A stretch of 64,000 nt of DNA from Pedobacter sp. ASV28 (GCF_016428855.1 NZ_JAELTN010000017.1:20841-84840), one strand, 5' to 3'. Numbered from the stretch's first letter, positions 36,849 to 47,430 are shown. Program-made: numbers and translations. Notes: generated by a model from the sequence alone, not told the origin.

Positions 36849-37517
36849 ATGTCTGCAACAGAGAAAGAAACAGAACAACCCGTAAGAAAAGGTTCTTTTA
36901 TACAAGAGAATACTAAAAGCTTAGGATTTATTGCTGGAGCTATAGTAGTTCTAATTGGTATATTCATCTGGTATCAAAATGTTTATTTAAAGAATAGAGC
37001 AGAAGATGCGGCCAACCAAATGTTCAAAGCAGAGCAGTTTGTAGGTGTAGATTCGCTAGCTAACAAAGCAATTAATGGAGAGGGTGGTTATCCGGGCCTT
37101 GAAAAAATTGCCGAAGAGTATGAAAATACAAAATCTGCTAATCTGGCCAATTTATATTTGGGCGGTATCTACCTACGTAAAGGCGACTACAAAAAAGCAA
37201 CTGAAGCTTTGGGTAAATATAGTCCAACCGGAAGCCCTGTTGCCGATCCTTTAGCATTGGGATTACTGGGAGATGCCTATAGCGAGCTTAAAGACTTTAA
37301 GCAAGCTGCCACTTATTACAAAAAAGCAGTTGATAAATCTACCAATAAGTTTACCTCGCCAATGTTTTTGAAAAAATTAGGCTTAGTAAACGAAACCTTG
37401 AAAGATTTCAAAGCTGCCGAAGAAGCTTACACTAAAATCAAAACCCAGTTCCCTGAGAGCCAGGAAGCCCAGATGATTGATGAGTACATTGCCAGAGCGA
37501 ATGCTCAAATAAAATAA
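36849..37517 (+). CDS. Membrane-anchored TPR protein (YfgM-like)
   Basis: A 222-residue protein starting MSATEKETEQPVRKGSF. An earlier ATG at 36807 lies inside the promoter and is rejected. One transmembrane helix (about 27-46, SLGFIAGAIVVLIGIFIWYQ) is followed by tetratricopeptide repeats exposed to the periplasm (ANLYLGGIYLRKGDYKKATEA, then PLALGLLGDAYSELKDFKQAA and similar). The layout is like YfgM/BamD-type scaffold proteins. The partner is unknown. A terminator follows and ribH comes next with its own promoter box. Confidence 0.85.
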   Translation: MSATEKETEQPVRKGSFIQENTKSLGFIAGAIVVLIGIFIWYQNVYLKNRAEDAANQMFKAEQFVGVDSLANKAINGEGGYPGLEKIAEEYENTKSANLANLYLGGIYLRKGDYKKATEALGKYSPTGSPVADPLALGLLGDAYSELKDFKQAATYYKKAVDKSTNKFTSPMFLKKLGLVNETLKDFKAAEEAYTKIKTQFPESQEAQMIDEYIARANAQIK

Positions 37518-37538
37518 TTCCCCAAATCTTGGGTAGAA

Positions 37539-37566
37539 GGCTTCCAAATGTTTGGAAGCCTTTTTT
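37539..37566 (+). terminator. Terminator of the TPR gene
   Basis: A 10-bp inverted repeat (37539-37548 with 37551-37560) followed by six Ts (37561-37566). Confidence 0.88.
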
Positions 37567-37714
37567 ATGCCCTATGCTACCCAATATTTTTTCAAATCTT
37601 TCCGACCTTTCAAAAATTAAACTTAGCCTTTTGGTGCCCAAATTTGCTTGCCCTAAAAGCAACATTCTGGCTTTCAAGGCAAACGAAACCTAACAAGTAA
37701 ACAACTAAAAAACC

Positions 37715-37722
37715 TATCTTTG
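37715..37722 (+). promoter_or_regulatory. -7 promoter box of ribH
   Basis: TATCTTTG fits the consensus and ends 4 bp before the ribH ATG, so the mRNA would have almost no leader. No -33 TTG was seen at the expected place. Confidence 0.5.
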
Positions 37723-37726
37723 CATC

Positions 37727-38218
37727 ATGGCAACACACCTTAAAAACCTATCAGATTTTTCACATACGACCATACCCTCAGGTAAAGGCTATAAAATGGC
37801 GATCATCGTTGCAGAATGGAATGCCAAAATTACAGGAGCGCTATACCAGGGTGCTTTCGACACTTTGATTAAACAAGGCGTTGACGAGAGCGATATTTTA
37901 TCCCTGAGTGTACCTGGAACTTTTGAGCTTACCGGGGCCGCCGATATGCTGTTAAATAAAAAAAGCGACCTTGACGCGGTGATCTGCATCGGATGTGTAA
38001 TACAGGGCGACACCAAACACTTTGATTTTATTTGCGACGCCGCTGCCCATGGCATTACCAATGTGGGGATAAAATACAGTAAGCCCGTCATATTTGGCGT
38101 ATTAACCACCAATGACGAACAGCAAGCTATTGACCGGGCAGGAGGTAAACATGGCAACAAAGGAGATGAAGCCGCCATTACCGCACTAAAAATGGCCGAA
38201 TATGCATCAAGTTTATAG
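37727..38218 (+). CDS. ribH: 6,7-dimethyl-8-ribityllumazine synthase
   Basis: A 163-residue enzyme for the last-but-one step of riboflavin synthesis. It condenses the ribityl-aminouracil with dihydroxybutanone phosphate. The IVAEWNAKITGAL strand-helix (27-39), VPGTFELTGA (62-71) and the catalytic H98 in GDTKHFDF are intact. It may form an icosahedral 60-mer as in relatives. It is separated from other rib genes. Confidence 0.96.
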   Translation: MATHLKNLSDFSHTTIPSGKGYKMAIIVAEWNAKITGALYQGAFDTLIKQGVDESDILSLSVPGTFELTGAADMLLNKKSDLDAVICIGCVIQGDTKHFDFICDAAAHGITNVGIKYSKPVIFGVLTTNDEQQAIDRAGGKHGNKGDEAAITALKMAEYASSL

Positions 38219-38364
38219 ACCATAACAATTTATTGTCAGAAAAACTGTACTTTAGTAACTTAAAATCAACCTTTAAGGTGAAAAATCATGCATACAACAT
38301 CCACAAACAGCTAGAAATTTGCCATGATCATTTCATTACTACTGAAAACAAAAACTATATCCGA

Positions 38365-38484
38365 ATGAAAAAAGTAGCTATTCTTTTGTTATTTTTATTC
38401 TGTGCCATCACAGTTTTAGAATCGTGTTCTAACCGCTTGTGCCCTGCCTATAGCTCTTATCCTGAAGCCAAAAGAAGGAGATAA
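38365..38484 (+). CDS. Very small lipoprotein (39 aa) upstream of ytxJ
   Basis: A 39-residue ORF from ATG 38365. It has a basic start MKKVAILLLF, a hydrophobic core and a lipobox-like VLESC, with lipidation expected at about C20, then a 19-residue tail ending in EAKRRR. The frame extends upstream only by a TTG-started, unlikely stretch. It ends 3 bp before ytxJ, so the two would be translated from one message. The function is unknown. The tail has a second cysteine. Confidence 0.6.
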   Translation: MKKVAILLLFLFCAITVLESCSNRLCPAYSSYPEAKRRR

Positions 38485-38487
38485 CAC

Positions 38488-38820
38488 ATGCAGTGGAATG
38501 ACCTTAATGAAATTGCCCAAATAGACGAGATTAAAAAACATGAGGGCTATAGTGTTATTTTCAAACACAGCACAAGGTGTTCTATCAGTCTAATGGCAAA
38601 AAGAAACTTCGAACTGGATTGGGGAAATATCCCTAAAGGTACCGAGTTTTATTTCCTCGACCTGATCAATCACCGTGATATTTCCAGCTATATTGCCGAT
38701 GTTTTCCATGTACATCACGAATCGCCGCAAGTGCTTCTCATTAAAAATGGCGAATGCCTGTTAGACGCATCACATGGTGATATTTCTGCAGATGAAATTA
38801 CCGAGGTGATCTCAAACTAG
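38488..38820 (+). CDS. ytxJ: Bacillithiol-system redox protein YtxJ
   Basis: A 110-residue monothiol thioredoxin-fold protein. A single active-site cysteine, C31, sits in KHSTRCSIS and is the YtxJ signature, with a cis-Pro region near SPQVLLIKNGE. YtxJ is proposed to remove bacillithiol from protein cysteines (bacilliredoxin-like). Together with ypdA at 26580-27557 it suggests this organism makes bacillithiol. Confidence 0.9.
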   Translation: MQWNDLNEIAQIDEIKKHEGYSVIFKHSTRCSISLMAKRNFELDWGNIPKGTEFYFLDLINHRDISSYIADVFHVHHESPQVLLIKNGECLLDASHGDISADEITEVISN

Positions 38821-38848
38821 GCCTAACTTATCTTTTTCCCATAAAAAA

Positions 38849-38875
38849 ATGCCAGCTCTTTCAATGAACTGGCAT
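38849..38875. terminator. Bidirectional terminator between ytxJ and mqo
   Basis: A 7-bp outer stem (38849-38855 with 38869-38875) and a TTC/GAA inner stem, with an A-run on the left, lie between two convergent genes. Confidence 0.65.
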
Positions 38876-38908
38876 ATTATTTAATTGCTGTAAAATCAAG
38901 TGTCAGCC

Positions 38909-40426
38909 CTAAGATATTGCCAGACTATTGAGTTTTAAAATAGCAGAGGTACGTCGACGGGTTTCATTACACAGCTCGTCATCATTGGCCAGTTTTTGGC
39001 CATAGCTGGGTATCATCATTCTGATCTTGCTTTGCCAATCGGCTGTCTGCATATGTTTCTTAAAGCACCTGTTCATAAGGTCCAACATAATAGACACTGC
39101 GGTAGATGCTCCCGGAGAAGCCCCCAATAAAGCAGCTATAGAACCATCTGCAGCACTTACCACCTCAGTTCCAAATTCCAGGATTCCACCTCCACTTGGT
39201 TTTTTCTTGATCACCTGAACCCTTTGACCCGCCAATTCCAACTCCCAATCTTTTATATCTGCATTGGGCATATATTCTTTTAAAGCTTCAAACCTATCTT
39301 CTGGAGATTGCCTCACCTGTTCTATCAGATATTTTGTTAAATCGATACTTTTCAATCCCGCCGAGATCATAGGACGAATATTACTGATCTTGATAGACGC
39401 AGCTAAATCAAAATACGATCCATTTTTCAAAAACTTAGTTGAAAAGCCGGCATAAGGTCCAAACAATAGGGCCTGTTTACCATTAATTATCCTGGTATCT
39501 AAGTGAGGTACCGACATTGGTGGAGCCCCAACTGCCGCCTTACCATAAACTTTTGCATGGTGCTGGGCAATGACCTCTTCATTGGTACATTTCAACCATT
39601 GACCACTTACCGGAAAACCGCCAAAACCTTTTCCTTCTTTGATTCCAGATTTTTCCAACAGCAATAATGAACCACCACCTGCACCAATAAACACAAACTT
39701 AGCTGTGCATTTCTTCTTTTTCCCTGTGTCTAAATCCTTAACTTTCACTTCCCAGCTTCCTCCATCTTGCTGATCGAGATCACGTATTTCATGATGGAAA
39801 TGTAGACTTACCTTATCCTGTTTGGCCAGGTAATTGAACATTTCCCTGGTAAGCGATCCAAAATTGACATCTGTACCCAAATCCATTTTGGTAGCCGCAA
39901 TAGGTTCATCTGCCTTCCTTCCTTCCATAACCAAAGGCATCCAATCTTTAATTTCTTCTGCTTTTTCACTGTACTGCATATCGCTGAACAAATTAAACTC
40001 TTTTAAGTTATGGTAACGGGTCTTCAAATAATCTACATTTTTCTTTCCCCACACAAAACTGAGGTGAGGTATATTCCTAATGAAAGAACAAGGATCAGAC
40101 AAAATGCCCTTCTCTAATAGGTAAGCCCAAAATTGTTTTGAAATTTCAAATGATTCGGCAATGGCAACCGCCTTTTTAACATCTACAGTACCATTTGCCT
40201 TTTGTGGGGTATAATTTAATTCGCAAAAAGCCGAATGCCCTGTACCTGCATTATTCCAAGCATCAGAACTTTCTGCCGCTGCCACGTCTAAACGTTCATA
40301 AATTTCTATGCTCAAGCTAGGTTCCAATTCTTTTAAAAGTACACCAAGCGTTGCGCTCATGATGCCCGCTCCTATCAAGATAACATCTGCGTCGGTTTCA
40401 ACAACCGTCTTCTTTTTTTTGCTCAT
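38909..40426 (-). CDS. mqo: Malate:quinone oxidoreductase
   Basis: A 505-residue FAD enzyme, membrane-peripheral, that oxidises malate to oxaloacetate and passes electrons to (mena)quinone. The FAD motif GAGIMSATLG is near 19-28, followed by the family segment SSDAWNNAGTGHSAFCELNYT, cut at its usual break. The C-terminal GASPGAST is present. It is a TCA-cycle enzyme that works with the sucAB complex in this window. Confidence 0.95.
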   Translation of the reverse strand: MSKKKKTVVETDADVILIGAGIMSATLGVLLKELEPSLSIEIYERLDVAAAESSDAWNNAGTGHSAFCELNYTPQKANGTVDVKKAVAIAESFEISKQFWAYLLEKGILSDPCSFIRNIPHLSFVWGKKNVDYLKTRYHNLKEFNLFSDMQYSEKAEEIKDWMPLVMEGRKADEPIAATKMDLGTDVNFGSLTREMFNYLAKQDKVSLHFHHEIRDLDQQDGGSWEVKVKDLDTGKKKKCTAKFVFIGAGGGSLLLLEKSGIKEGKGFGGFPVSGQWLKCTNEEVIAQHHAKVYGKAAVGAPPMSVPHLDTRIINGKQALLFGPYAGFSTKFLKNGSYFDLAASIKISNIRPMISAGLKSIDLTKYLIEQVRQSPEDRFEALKEYMPNADIKDWELELAGQRVQVIKKKPSGGGILEFGTEVVSAADGSIAALLGASPGASTAVSIMLDLMNRCFKKHMQTADWQSKIRMMIPSYGQKLANDDELCNETRRRTSAILKLNSLAIS

Positions 40427-40483
40427 TTTTCAACCAAATATTTTACCTGCTCAAATATTACTCATGTAAGCAAGCTTGTATAA

Positions 40484-40891
40484 CTAGTAACTAAAAGTTA
40501 TGTTTTGTTTTATTTCAGGGTGCAGACTATAAGCCACGGGGCATGTTCTTGCCGCACGCTCAATAATTGCCCTGTCCTTATCGGAATAATCATTTGAAGG
40601 GAACTGAAGATGAACTACAATTTCACTAACCCTACGTGGATTTTCGGCCATGATCTTTGTAATTTCCGCTGTTGCCCCATCAATATTAAAACCATGCGAC
40701 TTCGCCGCAATGCCTACAATGGTTAACATGCAATTACCCAGGGAGTTTGCCAGTAGGTCTGTAGGAGAAAAGGCTTCTCCTCTACCTTGATTATCAGTAG
40801 GTGCATCGGTAACAATCTCCTTCCCCGACTTTATGTGTACAGATTTTGTCCTTAAATCTCCTGTATAAGTAATTTTTGAAGTAGCCATCAC
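40484..40891 (-). CDS. OsmC-family peroxiredoxin-like protein
   Basis: A 135-residue OsmC/Ohr-superfamily protein. The two conserved cysteines are C54 (SLGNCMLT) and C117 (ARTCPVAYSLHP), the pair that reduces organic hydroperoxides. Two ATGs lie at the start; the second (MATSKITY) is equally possible. A minus-strand TAAATTTG box (40904-40911) lies just upstream. It is codirectional with mqo. Confidence 0.9.
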   Translation of the reverse strand: MMATSKITYTGDLRTKSVHIKSGKEIVTDAPTDNQGRGEAFSPTDLLANSLGNCMLTIVGIAAKSHGFNIDGATAEITKIMAENPRRVSEIVVHLQFPSNDYSDKDRAIIERAARTCPVAYSLHPEIKQNITFSY

Positions 40892-41189
40892 TTGTTATTT
40901 TCGCAAATTTACTGCTTAAAATCAAATTATTATGTAATAAAATTGAAGTTTTGCCATCAAATTAAAAAACCATATCCTTTTCCTAAACACTATAACATCC
41001 AAAAGGGAGACATTGTTACAAATCCAATGTAAATCATGGTCCTTATTCTGGCTATTTCGCACCTACCTGTAACCTACCATTAGGGGTTTGGCCACAGATA
41101 CCTGGTTCTTTTTAGGCAAATACTTAACTAACGCACAAATCTATGGCTATTGAAATATAAAAGGCAGGTGATTTTGTAGCACTTTTTGG

Positions 41190-42098
41190 TCAAAAAGGCG
41201 GATTTATAGCTACCGTACTGTTAGATCTATAAATTGAGGGTGAAATACCTGTATATTTCTTGAAGAATTTTCCAAAAAAAGATTGATCGCTAAACTGCAG
41301 TTCATCTGCCACCTGTGCCACATTCAAGAGATGGGAAGACAATAAAACTTTGGCCTCCTTGATAATCATTTCATCAATAAGTTCTCCTGCTGTTTTGCCT
41401 GTTACCTGCTTCACCACTTGCGACAAGTGCCTAGAAGTTACACACAATTCTTTTGCATAGTGCTGTACTCGTTTTTCCTTCTTAAAATTATCACTCAATA
41501 TCATCAGAAAATTAGTGGTCAGTTCTTCTTTTCTATTGACTTTTACGGGAACGAAAACCCTATTTTTACTATATACGATCAATGTTTCATACAAGACCGA
41601 AAGGAAGCTATGGCGAATAATTTCTTTTAAATGCGGGGTTGTAGGTCCCATATTCAGCTTCTTTTTCAGTGATTTCATTGAAAATACAATATCTTCAAAC
41701 TCTTCTTCACTAAGGGTAAACTGATGCACAAGCTCTGAGGAGAAAAGATGAACCACTTCTGCACCATTCAAAAAAACACCCTGCTCTTTTAGATAATCCT
41801 TTTTAAAGCCCATACTGATAAACTGTACATCATCGGAAACTTCAAAAAGCTCGCACATAGAACCCGGGGTAACCAAATACACATCTCCCTTTCCAAGGGT
41901 ATACTTAACAAAATTATTCTGAAACTTGAATACCCCCTCTTGAACAACAATAACCGCAAATGAATTCGACCTAAAAGGCTGGCTGAGCACCAAGTAAGGA
42001 ATTATTTCATGATGTGTCAGCACGTTCATACGTCCCAAATCACCAAATCCCTCGTCCAAACATGGCATATCTACTTTTTTTCGCATAGTGTCACCCAT
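41190..42098 (-). CDS. AraC-family transcriptional regulator
   Basis: A 302-residue regulator. An N-terminal cupin-like sensor domain (about 25-170) is followed by a C-terminal AraC double helix-turn-helix (about 195-295), with HYAKELCVTSRHLSQVVKQV as the first helix-turn-helix and VADELQFSDQSFFGKFFKK as the second. The alternative start MRKKVD, four residues in, is possible. It is divergent from the sphingolipid cluster over about 590 bp, so it is a candidate regulator of it or of itself. Confidence 0.9.
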   Translation of the reverse strand: MGDTMRKKVDMPCLDEGFGDLGRMNVLTHHEIIPYLVLSQPFRSNSFAVIVVQEGVFKFQNNFVKYTLGKGDVYLVTPGSMCELFEVSDDVQFISMGFKKDYLKEQGVFLNGAEVVHLFSSELVHQFTLSEEEFEDIVFSMKSLKKKLNMGPTTPHLKEIIRHSFLSVLYETLIVYSKNRVFVPVKVNRKEELTTNFLMILSDNFKKEKRVQHYAKELCVTSRHLSQVVKQVTGKTAGELIDEMIIKEAKVLLSSHLLNVAQVADELQFSDQSFFGKFFKKYTGISPSIYRSNSTVAINPPF

Positions 42099-42224
42099 TT
42101 TAATAATCGCCTAATTTATATAAAAATACCCTATTTATAGACAAGAATAACAAAACTTGGGATTGGATTACAAGGGCAAAAAACATTTAATTCTAGCCTC
42201 TAAAACAGTCAAAAACCGCCCTAA

Positions 42225-42240
42225 TTAATCAAATGATTAA
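42225..42240. promoter_or_regulatory. Palindromic candidate operator
   Basis: TTAATCA and TGATTAA are perfect inverted repeats separated by AA. It lies between the AraC gene and spt. That a regulator binds here is inferred. Confidence 0.35.
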
Positions 42241-42518
42241 CTTTTTTAATTATTTTCGCATCTGAAATAATGACCAAAAATTACAAAATACAGATCAAAA
42301 CCAGGAGTTGTCTTGAATTAAATCATCTTGATGGCAATTTCTCGTTCTTCCTGTCTATAAAACATAAAAAGCTACTTTTACCAAGAAAAACAAAATCCCT
42401 TCTTTTAAGGATGCCATATCAATGCCTTTTGTTTTCTCAATGTCAGATTTATCAAAATCCAACATTTTGACCAATAACCCATACTTTTGAACCACCCCAT
42501 CTGGAGCAAAGATTTATT

Positions 42519-42526
42519 AAATTTGC
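42519..42526 (+). promoter_or_regulatory. -7 promoter box upstream of spt
   Basis: TAAATTTG fits TAnnTTTG. The nearest TTG upstream (42488-42490) is 28 bp away, longer than usual. Confidence 0.4.
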
Positions 42527-42675
42527 GAGATTTTATTAATTCTAGTTTATTAAATGATTAATTTTATGTTGCCAAAAGGAGTAACATCTTAACGAAGCCT
42601 TAATCTAAAAAAGATGTACATATTGATTTAAACCATTGGCGAATTAATAATATCCAATTTACACAACAGATCTAA

Positions 42676-43893
<1,218 letters not shown>

Positions 43894-43895
43894 AA

Positions 43896-45020
43896 ATGGC
43901 CAAAATAGTTGCAGTTTCAGACAAAAAGTTGCTTAAGGCGTTCATCGATTTCCCTCATGAACTGTACAAAAACGACCCTTATTATGTACCAGAGCTATTC
44001 ATAGCTCAACGTGACATGCTTACACCAGGCAAACATCCGTTCTATGATCATTCTAGAATACAATTGTTTTTAGCTTATAATGATGAACAAAAGCCTGTAG
44101 GCAGGATTGCTGCCATTATCAATGGTAACCACAACAACACAAAAAATGTAAAAGAAGGTTTCTTTGGCTTCTTCGATAGCATTGATGACAAGCAAGTAAG
44201 CCAAGCGTTATTATCTGCAGCTCAAAATTGGTTGAAAGAAAACGGCCAAACCAAAATAATGGGTCCGGTAAATTTCTCTACCAATGATATTTGTGGTTTA
44301 CTGATAGAAGGTTACGATGGTCCTCCAGTAGCCATGATGCCCTATAATGCCCCTTATTATCTTGATCTTTTAGAAGATTTCGGCTTCGAAAAAAAGGTTG
44401 ATCTAAGGGCCTACAGATATACAGCTGGTCATTATAATGACAGAGCAGTACAATTACTAGATGGCCTAGAAAATCGATTACAACGTAGTGAAATTATCAT
44501 TAGAAAAATAAACCTTAAGAAATTTAAGGAAGAAGCCGCTGCACTAAGGGAAGTCTACAACAAAGCATGGGATAAAAATCTTGGCTTTGTACCGATGACA
44601 GATAAGGAATTCGATTATACGGCAAATGACCTTAAGTTGGTACTGGATACCGATTTCTGTTACATTGCCGAGCAAAAAGGCAAAATTATTGGTTTTGCAT
44701 TGGCCATTCCCGACATTAACCAAATTTTGATCAAAATAAAAAGGGGAAGGTTATTTCCTACCGGCCTCCTTAAGCTTCTACTGGGCAAAAAGAAAATAAA
44801 TGGCATCCGTATTTTATTACTGGGCGTTATTGATGGGTATCGCAAACTGGGTATCGAAGCATGTTTGTATGGCCGCATTATCAAAGCGTTTAAGGCCAGA
44901 GACTTTAAATACGCCGAGGCGAGCTGGACTTTGGAAGATAATGAAATGGTAAACCGCCCAATAGAGAATATTGGTGGAAAGTTGTACAGGAAATACAGGA
45001 TACTGGAAAAAGCGATATGA
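43896..45020 (+). CDS. Double GNAT-fold acyltransferase; candidate bacterial ceramide synthase
   Basis: A 374-residue protein with two GNAT-like halves (about 1-180 and 190-370). There is no signal peptide or membrane helix. Motifs include FPHELYKNDPYYVPEL, GPVNFSTNDICGLLIEGYD and LLLGVIDGYRKLGIEACLY. In Caulobacter the ceramide synthase (bCerS) is a GNAT-type protein encoded near spt. This gene lies 2 bp after spt and overlaps the next gene by 4 bp, so a role in N-acylating sphinganine is a strong inference, not proven by sequence. Close homologues are sometimes labelled GTP cyclohydrolase, which this is not. Confidence 0.7.
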   Translation: MAKIVAVSDKKLLKAFIDFPHELYKNDPYYVPELFIAQRDMLTPGKHPFYDHSRIQLFLAYNDEQKPVGRIAAIINGNHNNTKNVKEGFFGFFDSIDDKQVSQALLSAAQNWLKENGQTKIMGPVNFSTNDICGLLIEGYDGPPVAMMPYNAPYYLDLLEDFGFEKKVDLRAYRYTAGHYNDRAVQLLDGLENRLQRSEIIIRKINLKKFKEEAAALREVYNKAWDKNLGFVPMTDKEFDYTANDLKLVLDTDFCYIAEQKGKIIGFALAIPDINQILIKIKRGRLFPTGLLKLLLGKKKINGIRILLLGVIDGYRKLGIEACLYGRIIKAFKARDFKYAEASWTLEDNEMVNRPIENIGGKLYRKYRILEKAI

Positions 45021-46009
45021 GCAAAAAGGTATTAATAACAGGCGCTAGTGGTTTTGTAGGCTATCATTTAATCATAGCTGCAATTGAGCATGGACTCGAT
45101 GTTTATGCAGCCATACGCCCTAACAGTAATACCTCGCACCTCTCTTCTCTAAACATTAACTATGTACACCTCAATTTTAATGCAGTAGATGCTTTAAAAG
45201 TAGAACTTGAGGAAAAGCAATATGCTTATATTATACATGCTGCAGGCACTACAAAGGCCAAAACCCTTCAGGCCTATAACCTGATCAATGCAGAATACAG
45301 TAAAAACTTGGCATTGGCGGCATCATTGGTCAATTATCAGCTTGAAAAATTCGTATTTGTAAGCAGTTTAGCTGCCGTTGGCCCGCTTTCAGATTTTAAT
45401 TCCGCTATTGAGGACCATACCGTTTTGCAACCTGTAACTTTTTATGGGATGAGCAAAAAACTGGCAGAAGATTATTTAAATAAAATTGAAAATCTTCCTT
45501 TGATAACGGTAAGACCTACCGCAGTATATGGACCAAGAGAGAAAGATATCTTTATTCTGTTTAAAACCATTAACAGCAGGCTTGAGCCCTACATCGGCAA
45601 ATTCGATCAGCAACTGAGCTTTATCTATGTAAAGGATCTGGCTGAAATTATTATCAGGTGCCTGAATTCAGCTATGGTTCACAAAACCTACAATATTTCT
45701 GATGGGTTGGTATACAATAGGTATGCATTGGCTGATGAGCTGAAAAAGGCATTGCATAAAAAAACACTGAAAATGCATATTCCCTTGGGCATGATCAAGG
45801 GGCTGGCCGGACTGATGGATGTTTTATATGCCAAAGCCTCAGCAACGCCTACACTAAACAGAGAGAAAATAAAAGAACTTACTGCTCCAAATTGGGCATG
45901 TAGTATAGAGAACTTTAAAAAAGATTTAAAGTTTACACCTCAATATAACTTACAGAAAGGTTTAGATGAAACCGTAAAATGGTATAAACTTAATAATTGG
46001 TTAAAATAA
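45017..46009 (+). CDS. Extended SDR (NAD-dependent epimerase/dehydratase); candidate ceramide reductase
   Basis: A 330-residue extended short-chain dehydrogenase. The NAD(P) site TGASGFVGYHL is at 8-18, and the active-site YGMSK motif (catalytic Tyr and Lys) is near 143-147. The family also holds the Caulobacter ceramide reductase CerR, which reduces the 3-keto group. Overlap with the GNAT gene (ATGA, 4 bp) indicates tight co-expression with spt. The assignment to the 3-ketone reduction is inferred from context. Confidence 0.75.
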   Translation: MSKKVLITGASGFVGYHLIIAAIEHGLDVYAAIRPNSNTSHLSSLNINYVHLNFNAVDALKVELEEKQYAYIIHAAGTTKAKTLQAYNLINAEYSKNLALAASLVNYQLEKFVFVSSLAAVGPLSDFNSAIEDHTVLQPVTFYGMSKKLAEDYLNKIENLPLITVRPTAVYGPREKDIFILFKTINSRLEPYIGKFDQQLSFIYVKDLAEIIIRCLNSAMVHKTYNISDGLVYNRYALADELKKALHKKTLKMHIPLGMIKGLAGLMDVLYAKASATPTLNREKIKELTAPNWACSIENFKKDLKFTPQYNLQKGLDETVKWYKLNNWLK

Positions 46010-46116
46010 AGTAGTAAGCTACGTGGTAAGTTGTATAGTAATCATTCGCACACGTAAACGTATTACTTAATAACGTAAAACTTAATACTTAGTAAATAGA
46101 TTAATACATAATAATA

Positions 46117-47430
46117 ATGAAAAAGCAAATAAAAGAAGCCAATGGAAAATTGGGTATATTAATGCCTGGTCTTGGTGCCGTAGCAACCACCATGATTGCT
46201 GGTGTGATTGCTGTACGAAAAGGCCTATCTAAACCCATTGGATCTTTAACACAGATGGGAACTATACGTGTTGGTAAAAGAACAGAAAACAGAGAGCCCC
46301 TAATTAAAGATTTCGTTCCCTTAGCAAAGTTAGAAGACCTGGCTTTTGGTGGCTGGGATGTGTATGAAGATAACGTGTACGATGCTGCAATGAAAGCTAA
46401 GGTTATCGACGGCCATCTTTTGTATGAAATTAAAGATGAGTTAGCGGCAATTAAACCTTACAAAGCTGCGTTCGACAAAAATTATGTTAAAAATTTAGAT
46501 GGAACTTACGTTAAGGAAGCGGCTACAAAATGGGATTTGGCTCAACAAGTAATTGATGATATCAAAGACTTTAAAGCTAAAAACAACTGCGAGCGTATTG
46601 TACTGGTATGGTGTGGTTCTACCGAGATTTATTTAGAGCCATCTGCAGTTCACCAAACATTAGCTGCTTTTGAGCAAGGTTTAAAAGACAATGACCCGAA
46701 CATTGCTCCAAGCATGATTTATGCTTATGCTGCATTAAAATTAGGCTATGCTTACGCAAATGGTGCTCCTAACTTAACTGTAGATATCCCCGCAATGTTA
46801 GAGTTGGCCAAACAAACACAAACTCCAGTGGCTGGCAAAGACTTTAAAACTGGCCAAACTTTAATGAAAACCGTTTTGGCTCCAGGTTTAATGGCTCGTT
46901 CTTTAGGCGTTCGCGGTTGGTTCTCTGACAACATTTTAGGTAACCGTGATGGTTTGGTATTGGACGATCCTGATAACTTCAAAACTAAAGAAGTATCTAA
47001 ATTAGGTGTACTAGAAGACATCTTCAAACCAGAACAAAACCCTGATTTGTATGGTGATATGTACCACAAAATCCGTATCAACTACTACCCTCCTCACGGT
47101 GATAACAAAGAAAGCTGGGATAACATTGACATCTTTGGATGGATGGGCTATAAAATGCAAATCAAGATTAACTTCTTGTGCCGCGACTCTATCTTGGCTG
47201 CTCCTATCGTATTAGACTTGGCTTTATTCTCAGATTTAGCCAAACGTGCTGGCATGAGCGGTATTCAAGAATGGTTATCGTTTTATTTGAAATCTCCTCA
47301 AACTAAAGAAGGATTGCGTCCAGAGAACGATATTTTCAAGCAGTTAGAAAAATTACATAATACCTTGCGCTATTTCATGGGTGAAGAATTAATCACTCAT
47401 TTAGGGCTTGATTATTACGAAGAGAACTAA
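46117..47430 (+). CDS. ino1: myo-Inositol-1-phosphate synthase
   Basis: A 437-residue NAD-dependent enzyme that turns glucose 6-phosphate into 1D-myo-inositol 3-phosphate. Present are an N-terminal NAD-binding segment (LGILMPGLGAVATTMIAGV), the substrate region SIYLEPSA-like (GSTEIYLEPSAVH), DIFGWMGYKMQIKINF and KRAGMSGIQEWLSFYLKSP. Length fits the prokaryotic group. It is 108 bp behind the SDR gene and would supply the head group for the inositol lipids made by the following genes. Confidence 0.93.
   Translation: MKKQIKEANGKLGILMPGLGAVATTMIAGVIAVRKGLSKPIGSLTQMGTIRVGKRTENREPLIKDFVPLAKLEDLAFGGWDVYEDNVYDAAMKAKVIDGHLLYEIKDELAAIKPYKAAFDKNYVKNLDGTYVKEAATKWDLAQQVIDDIKDFKAKNNCERIVLVWCGSTEIYLEPSAVHQTLAAFEQGLKDNDPNIAPSMIYAYAALKLGYAYANGAPNLTVDIPAMLELAKQTQTPVAGKDFKTGQTLMKTVLAPGLMARSLGVRGWFSDNILGNRDGLVLDDPDNFKTKEVSKLGVLEDIFKPEQNPDLYGDMYHKIRINYYPPHGDNKESWDNIDIFGWMGYKMQIKINFLCRDSILAAPIVLDLALFSDLAKRAGMSGIQEWLSFYLKSPQTKEGLRPENDIFKQLEKLHNTLRYFMGEELITHLGLDYYEEN

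Noticed and set aside
42270..42470. 66-aa frame preceded by a promoter-like TATTTTCG
   Set aside because: Composition is not protein-like (Lys/Leu/Gln runs), no recognisable family, and it lies in a region that looks regulatory. Not called as a gene.
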